From Pseudomonas fluorescens (lineage in GTDB: Bacteria > Pseudomonadota > Gammaproteobacteria > Pseudomonadales > Pseudomonadaceae): a stretch of DNA of 64,000 nt. The position numbers and the translations under genes are program-made. Position 1 is the first letter of the stretch, and each line of letters starts with the position of its first letter. Location of the stretch: NCBI RefSeq assembly GCF_900636825.1, contig NZ_LR134318.1, positions 5,441,501-5,505,500 on the forward strand, written 5' to 3'. This document shows positions 32,376 to 41,020 of the stretch, in pieces. The notes beneath the pieces were generated by a model, which had not been told where the DNA came from, searched no databases, and worked only from the letters and a program-made list of their open reading frames with translations.

Positions 32376-32894
32376 TTAAACCTCTGTGCGTAACACCAGT
32401 TCGACCATCAGATCATCCGCCAGGGTTTCCAGGCGCGCCTGCAACACGTCCAGCGACAAAGTGAGCGGCACCGCCAGAATCGCCTCCGCGTGGAACAGCG
32501 GCTCGCTGCTCATCGGGGCCGGGCGCACTTCCGTCACCAGCCGTTCCAGATTCACGCCCTGCTCGCTCAACAAGCGGGTGATATCGCGGACGATGCCTGG
32601 GCGATCATTGCCAACCAGTTCCATGGCGATCGGTTTCCAGGTGCAGGATTGCTCGACACCGCTTTCGGCGATCAACACGCGAATACCCTGCGCCGCCAGT
32701 GCTTGCAGGGAATCGACCAGTTCGTCGTAAGCCTCCGCCGGCACGCCCACCCGAAGAATCCCGGCGAACTGCCCGGCCATCCGCGACATGCGGCTCTCCA
32801 GCCAGTTACCGCCATGCTCGGCGATACATTGGGCAATGCGCTCCACCTGTCCGGGCTTGTCCGCGGCGAAAACGGTGAGTACGAGGTGATCCAT
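32376..32894 (-). CDS. gcvR: Glycine cleavage system transcriptional repressor-like ACT protein
   Basis: 172 residues from the ATG at 32894 with GAGGG upstream. Two ACT domains: MDHLVLTVFAADKPGQVERI (about residues 1-80) and WKPIAMELVGNDRPGIVRDI (about residues 88-165). This is the GcvR family, which in E. coli antagonises the activator GcvA of the glycine cleavage operon. Small and without a DNA-binding domain. Convergent with rarD. Confidence 0.85.
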   Translation of the reverse strand: MDHLVLTVFAADKPGQVERIAQCIAEHGGNWLESRMSRMAGQFAGILRVGVPAEAYDELVDSLQALAAQGIRVLIAESGVEQSCTWKPIAMELVGNDRPGIVRDITRLLSEQGVNLERLVTEVRPAPMSSEPLFHAEAILAVPLTLSLDVLQARLETLADDLMVELVLRTEV

Positions 32895-32972
32895 GGCGCA
32901 GCCCTCTTGTCGTGACTTGTTGTCGAAGGGCAAGTATAGGCAAGGGCTTGCTTTGCGTAGGATGGACTGGCG

Positions 32973-33039
32973 TTTTCGCGAGCAGGCTCGCTCTCACATT
33001 TAGAATGCGATCCTCTGGGGGAGCGAGCCTGCTCGCGAA
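32973..33039. repeat. REP inverted pair (CGAGCAGGCTCG type)
   Basis: TTCGCGAGCAGGCTCGCTC and GAGCGAGCCTGCTCGCGAA about 30 nt apart. Confidence 0.9.
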
Positions 33040-33207
33040 TGGCGGCACCGCGGATCTGTGGAAAGAACAAATCGTGTACAACTTTCGATATTTAACTGGA
33101 ACAATCCATTGGTTTTTTGAGAACATCCCGTTCCGCGATGTGACCGCAATGCGACATGAGGTCGCAGAACGACGTAATTAGTCTGATTTTCACAAGCGCA
33201 ACTCATC

Positions 33208-33235
33208 ATGTAGTATGCCGCAGCGCGCACTACAT
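33208..33235. promoter_or_regulatory. Inverted repeat upstream of glcB
   Basis: ATGTAGT and ACTACAT, 7-bp arms with 14-nt spacer, about 200 nt before the glcB start. Could be an operator; no regulator matched. Confidence 0.35.
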
Positions 33236-33436
33236 AACGCTGGATCAATGTCTGCCCAAGGCATGTTCGCAACCCTGAAAGCCCCGTCAGCAAGGCCTCA
33301 AGCCTTTGATCGGTCCCAGCCCAGCCGCCAGCAATGGCATGTACTGGTCGGCAGGTTTGTGGTTTAAATGGCCAGAGGCTTCATTGTCAAATTGAAGAGC
33401 TGAAAAGCGAAATAGCTGAGCAGAGTGAGGCAAGCA

Positions 33437-35614
33437 ATGACTGAACACGTTCAAGTCGGTGGCCTGCAGGTCGCCAAAGTCCTGTTCGACTTCGTGAACA
33501 ACGAAGCCATTCCCGGTACCGGTCTCACCGCCGAACAATTCTGGGAAGGTGCCGACAAGGTCATTCATGACCTGGCGCCAAAGAACAAAGCCCTACTCGC
33601 CAAACGCGATGACTTCCAGGCGCGCATCGATGCCTGGCATCAGCAGCATGCCGGCCAGGCCCACGACGCCGTGGCCTACAAAGCTTTCCTGCAAGAGATC
33701 GGTTATCTGCTGCCAGAAGCGGCTGATTTCCAGGCGACGACGCAAAACGTCGATGATGAAATTGCCCGCACCGCCGGCCCGCAATTGGTTGTACCGGTGA
33801 TGAATGCGCGCTTCGCGCTCAACGCCTCGAACGCCCGCTGGGGTTCGCTGTATGACGCCCTCTACGGCACCGACGCGGTCAGCGAAGACGGTGGCGCAGA
33901 AAAAGGCAAAGGCTACAACAAGGTGCGTGGCGACAAAGTCATCGCCTTCGCCCGTGCCTTCCTCGACGAAGCCGCGCCACTGGCCGCAGGCTCCCACGTC
34001 GATTCGACCGGCTACAAGATCGCTGACGGCAAACTGGTCGTGACCCTCAAGGGCGGCAGCAGCAGCGGCCTGCGCGACGACGCTCAACTGATCGGTTTCC
34101 AGGGCGACGCCAACGCGCCAATCGCCATCCTGCTGAAACACAACGGTCTGCATTTCGAAATCCAGATCGATGCCTCCACCCCGGTCGGCCAGACCGATGC
34201 CGCTGGCGTCAAAGACATCCTGATGGAAGCGGCGCTGACCACCATCATGGACTGCGAAGACTCCGTGGCCGCCGTCGATGCCGACGACAAAGTGGTGATC
34301 TACCGCAACTGGCTCGGCTTGATGAAGGGCGATCTGTCGGAAGAAGTCGCCAAGGGCGGCCAGACCTTCACTCGCACCATGAACCCGGATCGCACATACA
34401 CCGCGCCGAATGGCGGTGAGGTGACGTTGCACGGTCGTTCGCTGTTGTTCGTGCGTAACGTCGGCCACCTGATGACCATCGACGCAATTCTCGACAGTCA
34501 GGGCAACGAAGTGCCGGAAGGCATCCTCGACGGTCTGGTGACCTGCCTTGCGGCCATGCACAACCTCAACGGCAACACCTCGCGGCGCAACACCCGCACC
34601 GGCTCGGTCTACATCGTCAAACCGAAGATGCACGGCCCGGAAGAAGCGGCGTTCACCAACGAGCTGTTCGGCCGCATCGAAGATGTTCTGGGACTCAAAC
34701 GCAACACGCTGAAAGTCGGGATCATGGACGAGGAACGCCGCACCACGGTCAACCTCAAGGCGTGCATCCAGGCCGCGAGCGAGCGCGTGGTGTTCATCAA
34801 CACCGGTTTCCTCGACCGCACCGGCGACGAAATCCACACCTCCATGGAAGCCGGCCCGGTTGTGCGCAAGGCCGACATGAAGGCTGAGAAGTGGATCGGC
34901 GCCTATGAAAACTGGAACGTCGACATCGGTTTGAGCACTGGCCTGCAAGGTCGTGCGCAGATCGGTAAAGGCATGTGGGCGATGCCCGACCTGATGGCAG
35001 CGATGCTCGAGCAGAAAATCGCTCATCCGCTGGCCGGCGCCAACACTGCGTGGGTGCCTTCGCCGACTGCCGCTGCGCTGCACGCGCTGCATTACCACAA
35101 GGTCGACGTGTTCGCCCGTCAGGCCGAACTGGCCCAACGTGCGCGCGCCTCGGTAGACGACATCCTGACCATCCCGCTGGCGGCCAACCCGAGCTGGACG
35201 CCAGAGCAGATCAAGAACGAACTGGACAACAATGCTCAGGGCATTCTCGGTTACGTGGTGCGCTGGATCGATCAGGGTGTTGGCTGTTCGAAAGTGCCGG
35301 ACATCAATGATGTCGGCCTGATGGAAGACCGTGCAACGCTGCGTATTTCCAGCCAGCACATCGCCAACTGGCTGCGCCACGGTGTCGTCACCGAGGAGCA
35401 AGTGATGGAAAGCCTCAAGCGCATGGCGCCGGTGGTCGACCGTCAGAATGCCAACGACCCGCTGTACCGCCCGCTGGCCCCGGACTTCGACAGCAACATC
35501 GCCTTCCAGGCGGCGGTCGAACTGGTGATCGAAGGCACCAAACAGCCGAACGGTTATACCGAGCCGGTTCTGCACCGTCGTCGTCGTGAGTTCAAAAAGG
35601 CTAACGGCCTGTAA
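33437..35614 (+). CDS. glcB: Malate synthase G
   Basis: 725 residues from the ATG at 33437 with GAGG upstream; this length and the N-terminus MTEHVQVGGLQVAKVLFDFV fit the G isoform. Conserved blocks include IMDCEDSVAAVDADDKVVIYRNWLG, HGRSLLFVRNVGHLMT and the TRTGSVYIVKPKMHG stretch around the active site. Condenses glyoxylate with acetyl-CoA to malate in the glyoxylate shunt and in glycolate use. Monocistronic with a terminator directly after. Confidence 0.96.
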   Translation: MTEHVQVGGLQVAKVLFDFVNNEAIPGTGLTAEQFWEGADKVIHDLAPKNKALLAKRDDFQARIDAWHQQHAGQAHDAVAYKAFLQEIGYLLPEAADFQATTQNVDDEIARTAGPQLVVPVMNARFALNASNARWGSLYDALYGTDAVSEDGGAEKGKGYNKVRGDKVIAFARAFLDEAAPLAAGSHVDSTGYKIADGKLVVTLKGGSSSGLRDDAQLIGFQGDANAPIAILLKHNGLHFEIQIDASTPVGQTDAAGVKDILMEAALTTIMDCEDSVAAVDADDKVVIYRNWLGLMKGDLSEEVAKGGQTFTRTMNPDRTYTAPNGGEVTLHGRSLLFVRNVGHLMTIDAILDSQGNEVPEGILDGLVTCLAAMHNLNGNTSRRNTRTGSVYIVKPKMHGPEEAAFTNELFGRIEDVLGLKRNTLKVGIMDEERRTTVNLKACIQAASERVVFINTGFLDRTGDEIHTSMEAGPVVRKADMKAEKWIGAYENWNVDIGLSTGLQGRAQIGKGMWAMPDLMAAMLEQKIAHPLAGANTAWVPSPTAAALHALHYHKVDVFARQAELAQRARASVDDILTIPLAANPSWTPEQIKNELDNNAQGILGYVVRWIDQGVGCSKVPDINDVGLMEDRATLRISSQHIANWLRHGVVTEEQVMESLKRMAPVVDRQNANDPLYRPLAPDFDSNIAFQAAVELVIEGTKQPNGYTEPVLHRRRREFKKANGL

Positions 35615-35637
35615 CTTACGCTGATGCTTGAACGGAG

Positions 35638-35666
35638 AAGCCCTGATCGAAAGACAGGGCTTTTTG
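35638..35666 (+). terminator. glcB terminator
   Basis: AAGCCCTG and CAGGGCTT with a 9-nt loop, followed by TTTTG. Located 24 nt after the stop codon. Confidence 0.9.
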
Positions 35667-35676
35667 TTGGTCGTAA

Positions 35677-35747
35677 AAAAAGATCGCAGCCTTCGGCAGC
35701 TCCTACAGGGGATCACCTGTAGGAGCTGCCGAAGGCTGCGATCTTTT
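35677..35747. repeat. REP/BIME pair (CCTTCGG variant)
   Basis: AGATCGCAGCCTTCGGCAGC arm and its inverse, with only about 14 nt between them. Lies between the glcB terminator and the convergent response-regulator gene. Confidence 0.92.
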
Positions 35748-35759
35748 GCTCTTCAAAAC

Positions 35760-36206
35760 TCAGGGCTCGATGCCCAGCTCATGCTTTACCAGCGCTAGCA
35801 ATTTGCCCGTATCAATCGGCTTGAGCAGAAAATCCACCACGCTCAAATGCATCGCCTCGATGGCGTCTTTCACATCCGCATCGCCCGAGACAATGATGAT
35901 CGGCATTGCCGCCCGCACCGATTCGCGCACTTGTCGAACCAGATCCAGCCCATCGACGTTACCCATGCGCAAATCAGTGATCACCAGACCAATAGAAGGT
36001 TTCTCGGCAAGCATCTTCAATGCCGTTTCACCGCTGGCGGCGGTCATGCAACGAATGCCATCAAGGGCGAGAATTTCCGACAGCAGTTCCCGGGCATCTT
36101 TGTCGTCATCGACGATCAAGACTCGCTGCGGTGGCAGATCGGGTTCGAGCATCACTGCGCTGAGCGCTTCTCGCTCGGCATCGCTCAAAATATCGTGGTC
36201 GGACAT
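35760..36206 (-). CDS. Single-domain response regulator
   Basis: 148 residues with one receiver domain and no output domain. After a 26-residue N-terminal extension come the acidic pocket Asp33-Asp34-Asp35 (VLIVDDDKDA), the phosphoacceptor Asp78 (VITDLRM), the Ser in IIIVSGDAD and the Lys in FLLKPIDTG. Likely relays phosphate to a partner protein or to another receiver. No histidine kinase is adjacent. Divergent from the cNMP/CBS gene. Confidence 0.88.
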   Translation of the reverse strand: MSDHDILSDAEREALSAVMLEPDLPPQRVLIVDDDKDARELLSEILALDGIRCMTAASGETALKMLAEKPSIGLVITDLRMGNVDGLDLVRQVRESVRAAMPIIIVSGDADVKDAIEAMHLSVVDFLLKPIDTGKLLALVKHELGIEP

Positions 36207-36462
36207 GGCGCTCTCAAATGTTCAAATCAATCCCTTGGCAAGTGGTCAGACATCGCGGGGCAGAGCTTCAATGTGCACTTCGTCGGATTTTTTTCCAAGG
36301 GGTCAGCAGCAGAATTTCCGACTGTTTGCGTAGGGCATCTCCGAAACGCGCCAGATGATGGCAAAACCTAGACTTACGTCCAATGGGCACCCTGTCCGTA
36401 GGGGTCGACCATGGCTGTAACGATCCGACAACAACAATTCGAAAAAGACTGCGGTAATGGTT

Positions 36463-38397
36463 ATGAGTAAAGCGGACGCCTTCACCCAGGCAGGGAAAAC
36501 CGCGGTATTGCAGAACATCCAGGGCACGGTGCAATTCCTTCAGCGCTTCCCGCCCTTCAATCAGATGGAACATGCCCACCTCGCCTATCTGGTGGAGCAA
36601 TGCCAACTGCGCTTTTACGCTCAGGGCGAGAGCATCATCAAACCCGCCGACGGCCCGGTCGAACATTTCCACATCGTCAAGCAAGGCCGCGTGGTGGGCG
36701 AGCGCCAGCACGTCACCCGACCCGGTACCGAAACCACCTTCGAAATCACCACCGGTGAATGTTTTCCACTGGCCGCGCTGCTCGGCGAACGTGCAACGCG
36801 CACCGAGCACCTGGCTGGCGAAGACACGTTCTGCCTGCAATTAAACAAACTGGCGTTCATCAAGTTGTTCGCGCTGTCCAACAGCTTCCGTGACTTCGCC
36901 CTGCGCGGCGTCAGCAGCCTGCTCGATCAGGTCAATCAGCAAGTGCAGCGCAAAGCCGTGGAAACCCTCGGCACTCAGTATTCGCTCAATACCCGCCTCG
37001 GCGAACTGGCCATGCGTCACCCGGTGACGTGCAGCGCCGAGACCCCGCTGCGTGAAGCGGTGAAGCTGATGCACGAGCAGCAGGTGGGCAGCATCGTCGT
37101 CGTCGACGAACACAAAGCACCGCTGGGGATTTTCACCCTGCGGGATTTGCGCCATGTCGTGGCGCAAGGCGTTGGCGATTTCAGCGATGCGATCGAGCGC
37201 CACATGACGCCGTCGCCCTTCCATCTTTCACCGGATCACAGCGCCTTCGATGCGGCGATTGCCATGACCGAAAGGCACATCGCTCACGTCTGCCTGGTCA
37301 AGGATCAACGGCTGTGCGGGGTGGTTTCCGAGCGCGATCTGTTTTCCCTGCAGCGCGTTGACCTTGTGCATCTGGCGCGGACCATCCGCAGCGCTCAACG
37401 AGTTGAACAATTGGTGAACTTGCGCGGCGAGATCGGCCAACTGGTCGAACGCATGCTCGCTCACGGTGCGTCCTCGACGCAGATCACCCACATCATCACG
37501 CTGCTCAACGATCACACCGTGTGCCGGGTGATCGAACTGACGCTCGCCGAAAAAGGCGATCCCGGCGTACCGTTCAGTTGGCTGTGTTTCGGCAGCGAAG
37601 GTCGCCGTGAACAGACCCTTCACACCGATCAGGACAACGGCATTCTGTTCGATGCCCGTGATGCGGCCCATGCGGCGGAGATTCGCGGCAAGTTGCTGCC
37701 GATCGCCCAGCAGGTCAACCAAAGCCTGGCGCAATGTGGCTTTACGTTGTGCAAGGGCAACATCATGGCCGGCAATCCCGAGCTGTGTCTGTCGCGGGCC
37801 GAATGGGCGCGGCGCTTCGCGGCATTCATTCGAGAGGCGACACCGGAAAACCTGCTCGGCTCAAGCATCTATTTCGATCTGCGCGTGGTTTGGGGCGAAG
37901 AACAAAGCTGTGAACAGTTGCGCCGCGGAATTCTTGATCAGGTCGGCGACAATCGTTTGTTCCAGCGCATGCTGGCGGAGAACGCCTTGCGCAACCGCCC
38001 GCCGGTGGGACGCTTCCGCGAGTTCGTGCTGGCGCGCAAGAATGGCGAGAAAGCCACGCTGGACCTCAAGGTTCAAGGCCTGACACCGTTCGTGGATGGC
38101 GCGCGATTGCTGGCGCTGGCCCATGGTATCGATGCCAACAATACCCTCGAACGCTTCCGTCAGCTGGTCGCCAAAGAGGTGATCGAACGGCTGGACGGCG
38201 CCGCGTATGAGGAGGCTTATCACTTCATTCAGCAAACGCGCATGCAACAGCATCAATTACAGACCCGCGAGAACCTGCCCTACTCCAACCGCGTCGATCC
38301 CGACAGCCTCAATCACCTCGACCGCCGAATCCTGCGCGAATCGTTGCGCCAGGCGCAGCGCCTGCAAAGCAGTCTGGCGTTGCGGTATCAGCTATGA
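36463..38397 (+). CDS. Cyclic-nucleotide-binding/CBS-domain protein with DUF294 nucleotidyltransferase
   Basis: 644 residues if the ATG at 36463 is used; an ATG two codons earlier is equally open and neither has a strong Shine-Dalgarno. Domain order: a cNMP-binding-like barrel (about 20-140; YAQGESIIKPADGPVEHFHI), two CBS repeats (about 185-310; MRHPVTCSAETPLREAVKLM and MTPSPFHLSPDHSAFDAAIA), then DUF294 putative nucleotidyltransferase (LCFGSEGRREQTLHTDQDNG) and its C-terminal substrate-binding part. Resembles signal-transduction proteins linked to nucleotide-based control of PII-like uridylylation. Overlaps the exonuclease gene by 4 nt. In other pseudomonads it stands next to acetate and short-chain regulators, but its function is unproven. 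Confidence 0.85.
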   Translation: MSKADAFTQAGKTAVLQNIQGTVQFLQRFPPFNQMEHAHLAYLVEQCQLRFYAQGESIIKPADGPVEHFHIVKQGRVVGERQHVTRPGTETTFEITTGECFPLAALLGERATRTEHLAGEDTFCLQLNKLAFIKLFALSNSFRDFALRGVSSLLDQVNQQVQRKAVETLGTQYSLNTRLGELAMRHPVTCSAETPLREAVKLMHEQQVGSIVVVDEHKAPLGIFTLRDLRHVVAQGVGDFSDAIERHMTPSPFHLSPDHSAFDAAIAMTERHIAHVCLVKDQRLCGVVSERDLFSLQRVDLVHLARTIRSAQRVEQLVNLRGEIGQLVERMLAHGASSTQITHIITLLNDHTVCRVIELTLAEKGDPGVPFSWLCFGSEGRREQTLHTDQDNGILFDARDAAHAAEIRGKLLPIAQQVNQSLAQCGFTLCKGNIMAGNPELCLSRAEWARRFAAFIREATPENLLGSSIYFDLRVVWGEEQSCEQLRRGILDQVGDNRLFQRMLAENALRNRPPVGRFREFVLARKNGEKATLDLKVQGLTPFVDGARLLALAHGIDANNTLERFRQLVAKEVIERLDGAAYEEAYHFIQQTRMQQHQLQTRENLPYSNRVDPDSLNHLDRRILRESLRQAQRLQSSLALRYQL

Positions 38398-39101
38398 GCC
38401 TGTTCTCCTGGCTGCGTCCGGCAAGTCCCGTGGTGTCGGAGAATCTGCAGCAGCGCTTGGCGAAGTTGCCGGTGGTCACCGCCCTGAGCGAATGCAGCCT
38501 GCGCGAGCAGCGCTGGGTGGTGCTGGATCTGGAAACCACCGGGCTCAATCTGAACAAGGATCGGGTGCTGTCGATTGGCGCGGTGGTGATCGAGGATGGC
38601 GCGATCGACTTCAGCCAGCAATTCGAGCGCACCCTGCAATGCCGTGAGCTGAAGCTCAGCCCCAGCGTGTTGATTCATGGGTTGGGGCCGAATGCGATTG
38701 CGGCGGGCAGTGATCCGGCCGAAGCGCTCCTGCAATTGCTGGAGTTCATTGGTGACAGTCCGGTGCTGGCGTTCCATGCGCCCTTCGATCAGCACATGCT
38801 CGGGCGCGCGGTGAAGGAACATCTGGGGCACAAGCTGCAGCCGACATTTCTGGACGTGGCGGATATCGCCCCGCTGCTGTGTCCGCAAGCGCAGATTCGC
38901 GAGGCCGGGCTGGACGAGTGGATCGGCTGGTTCAAGCTGGAAGTGTTCGAGCGGCACAACGCGAGTGCCGATGCGCTGGCCACGGCGGAACTGGCGTTGA
39001 TCCTGTTCAGCCGGGCGCGAGCGCAGCAGATTCATAGCCCGTTGAATCTGCAGCAGCGCTTGAGCCAGTGGAAGCGGCGGCAACAAACGCCCTCTTTCTA
39101 A
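38394..39101 (+). CDS. DnaQ-type 3'-5' exonuclease
   Basis: 235 residues. The DEDDh motifs are visible: VVLDLETTGLN (motif I), LAFHAPFDQHML (II) and HNASADALATAELA (III). Resembles the proofreading epsilon-like domain proteins of the PolC/RNase T group. It overlaps the upstream cNMP/CBS gene (ATGA), a pairing seen widely in Pseudomonas. Substrate (DNA or RNA) cannot be read from the sequence. Confidence 0.88.
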   Translation: MSLFSWLRPASPVVSENLQQRLAKLPVVTALSECSLREQRWVVLDLETTGLNLNKDRVLSIGAVVIEDGAIDFSQQFERTLQCRELKLSPSVLIHGLGPNAIAAGSDPAEALLQLLEFIGDSPVLAFHAPFDQHMLGRAVKEHLGHKLQPTFLDVADIAPLLCPQAQIREAGLDEWIGWFKLEVFERHNASADALATAELALILFSRARAQQIHSPLNLQQRLSQWKRRQQTPSF

Positions 39102-39109
39102 CAAAACCC

Positions 39110-39192
39110 CTGTAGGAGCGGCCGAAGGCTGCGATCTTTTGATCTTGCTGTTTATAAAGATCAAAAGATCGCAGCCTTCGGCAGCTCCTACA
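39110..39192. repeat. REP/BIME pair (CCTTCGG variant)
   Basis: CTGTAGGAGCGGCCGAAGGC and the inverse GCCTTCGGCAGCTCCTACAA flank a spacer containing two GATC-rich arms. The left arm has GCGG where the right implies GCTG. Confidence 0.9.
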
Positions 39193-39299
39193 AGGGGATG
39201 CGTTGTCATCTGACAAGTGGCCAATTGCTAACCATTCCCACCTCTGCGAGAATCGCGAACAATTCGCGTTAGTTAATATTTCCCAATCGGTGATATTCG

Positions 39300-39818
39300 G
39301 TGCCTTCAGCCCAAAGTCCTCACAGTGAACTCGTTGGTGCGATGTATCGCGACCATCGCGGTTGGCTATTGGCTTGGCTGCGGCGCAATGTGGCGTGTCC
39401 TCAGCGTGCCGAGGATCTGAGCCAGGACACCTTCGTGCGCCTGCTTGGCCGCGACGAATGGCTGACACCCCGCGAACCTCGGGCGTTTCTGCTGGCAATC
39501 GCCAAGGGTCTGCTGTTCGATTACTTCCGCCGCGCTGCGCTGGAACAGGCCTACCTCACCGAGCTGATGTTGATCCCCGAGGGCGAACAGCCGTCGGTGG
39601 AAGAACAGCAAATGATCCTCGAAGACCTCAAAGCCATCGACCGCTTGCTCGGCAAACTGTCGACCAAGGCCCGCGCCGCTTTCCTTTATAACCGCCTCGA
39701 TGGCCTCAGCCATGCCGAGATCGCCGCCAGACTTGGCGTATCGGTGCCGCGCGTGCGCCAATATCTGGCGCAGGGCATTCGCCAGTGCTATGTCGCCCTG
39801 TACGGTGAGCCGACATGA
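39300..39818 (+). CDS. FecI-type ECF sigma factor
   Basis: 172 residues from a GTG at 39300. Region 2 (YRDHRGWLLAWLRRNVACPQ and AEDLSQDTFVRLLGR) and region 4 (STKARAAFLYNRLDGLSHAE then IAARLGVSVPRVRQYLAQGI) are intact. It is the iron-starvation subfamily of ECF sigma factors, paired with a FecR-like protein and a TonB-dependent receptor. The GTG start is tentative because no clear Shine-Dalgarno is seen. Confidence 0.92.
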   Translation: MPSAQSPHSELVGAMYRDHRGWLLAWLRRNVACPQRAEDLSQDTFVRLLGRDEWLTPREPRAFLLAIAKGLLFDYFRRAALEQAYLTELMLIPEGEQPSVEEQQMILEDLKAIDRLLGKLSTKARAAFLYNRLDGLSHAEIAARLGVSVPRVRQYLAQGIRQCYVALYGEPT

Positions 39819-40789
39819 GTGCGGCCAGCTCCAGACCCGTGCCGGCGCACGTGCTGGACGCGGCGATTGCCTGGCAATTGACCCTGGATTCGAGTACCGC
39901 GCTGGAACGCGAGGAATTCGCCAAATGGCATGCCGCCCATGAAGAACATGCCCGCGCCTGGCGCCAGTTGGGCATGCTCGACCAACGTTTCAGCGTCGCC
40001 AAAGGCCCGGCTCGCAGCGCCTTGTTGCAATCGCGCGAGGGTATTCGTCGACGCGTGCGCAAGCTCGGCAGCGGGCTGGCGAGCGTTTTGCTGGTGGTCG
40101 GTCTGAGTCTGTTCGTCAGTGAGCGTTACCTGCCGCTGGATTACTGGCTTGCCGACCAGCGCACCGCCACCGGCGAGCAACGCACTCTGCGCCTCGCCGA
40201 CGGTACAGTGCTGCAACTCAATACGCACAGCGCGGTGGACGTGCGTTTCGACGACCAGCGCCGCTTGATCGTGCTGCAGGAAGGCGAAATCCTCGTCGAA
40301 ACCGGCCATGGCGACGCACGTCCCTTTATCGTCGAAACCCGCGAGGGCAGCATGCGTGCGCTGGGCACGCGGTTTCTGGTCAAGCGCGAAGACGACGGCA
40401 CGCGCCTGAGCGTGTTGCAGTCGGCGGTCGCGGCACATGCCCAAGCGAGCCCGGAAGAACAGATTCTGCGCGAAGGCCAGCAAGTGCTCTTGCGCAGTAA
40501 CGGCATGGGCTCGATTGCCACCCTCGCCCCCGGTGCCGATGCCTGGACGCGCGGCATGCTGGTGGTGGACAACGCGCGGCTGGGCGATCTGATAAATGAA
40601 TTGGCGCGCTATCGTCGCGGGCATCTGGGCGTGGCGCCGGACGTCGCGGATTTGCGCATTACCGGCAGCTTCCCGCTGCACGATACCGACAAAGCGCTGA
40701 GCGCATTGCTGCCGACCCTGCCGGTGCAGATCGAGCGGCATACGCCGTACTGGGTGACCGTGGCGAAGGCTGAGACCAAACCCGAGTGA
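39815..40789 (+). CDS. FecR-type anti-sigma/sigma regulator
   Basis: 324 residues, overlapping the sigma gene by 4 nt. The cytoplasmic N-terminus (about 1-80; DAAIAWQLTLDSSTALEREE) has the DUF4880 pattern, followed by one transmembrane helix (LASVLLVVGLSLFVS, about 88-103) and a periplasmic FecR domain (RTLRLADGTVLQLNTHSAVD). It carries the signal from the outer-membrane receptor to the sigma factor. The terminal STN-like part ends at TPYWVTVAKAE. Confidence 0.92.
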   Translation: MSAASSRPVPAHVLDAAIAWQLTLDSSTALEREEFAKWHAAHEEHARAWRQLGMLDQRFSVAKGPARSALLQSREGIRRRVRKLGSGLASVLLVVGLSLFVSERYLPLDYWLADQRTATGEQRTLRLADGTVLQLNTHSAVDVRFDDQRRLIVLQEGEILVETGHGDARPFIVETREGSMRALGTRFLVKREDDGTRLSVLQSAVAAHAQASPEEQILREGQQVLLRSNGMGSIATLAPGADAWTRGMLVVDNARLGDLINELARYRRGHLGVAPDVADLRITGSFPLHDTDKALSALLPTLPVQIERHTPYWVTVAKAETKPE

Positions 40790-40807
40790 TGCGGTGTCCG
40801 AACGGTC

Positions 40808-40903
40808 CCCATCGCTGGCAAGCCAGCTCCCACAGGTTTCAGTGCCGCTCGCAAAATTGATGATGACCGCAGATTCCTGTGGGAGCTGGCTTGCCAGCGA
40901 TGA
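40808..40903. repeat. REP inverted pair (CGCTGGCAAGCCAGC type)
   Basis: CATCGCTGGCAAGCCAGCTC and GAGCTGGCTTGCCAGCGATG about 55 nt apart, between the FecR gene and the receptor gene. Confidence 0.92.
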
Positions 40904-41020
40904 GGACACAACAGCCTCCATTTCATCAGGTCGTTTTTTATTTTCATTGCGCCCTATCACTTTGTGATTTTCGTCCGGCACACAGGCAATTGAGAAATAT
41001 TTCCATTCAGGAGCCGCCGT

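Larger units (their letters stand above)
32895..33436. other. Long intergenic region upstream of glcB
   Basis: 542 nt between divergent gcvR and glcB. It holds a REP pair (32973-33039), an inverted repeat TGCGAC-ATGAG-GTCGCA (33150-33166), a second inverted repeat ATGTAGT-N14-ACTACAT (33208-33235) and the glcB 5' leader. No gene seen. Confidence 0.6.

Noticed and set aside
39253..39268. CGCGAA-CAA-TTCGCG palindrome before the FecI-type sigma gene as a Fur box
   Set aside because: The palindrome is real, but its core does not match the Fur consensus GATAATGATAATCATTATC well. Iron control is expected but this site is not good evidence.
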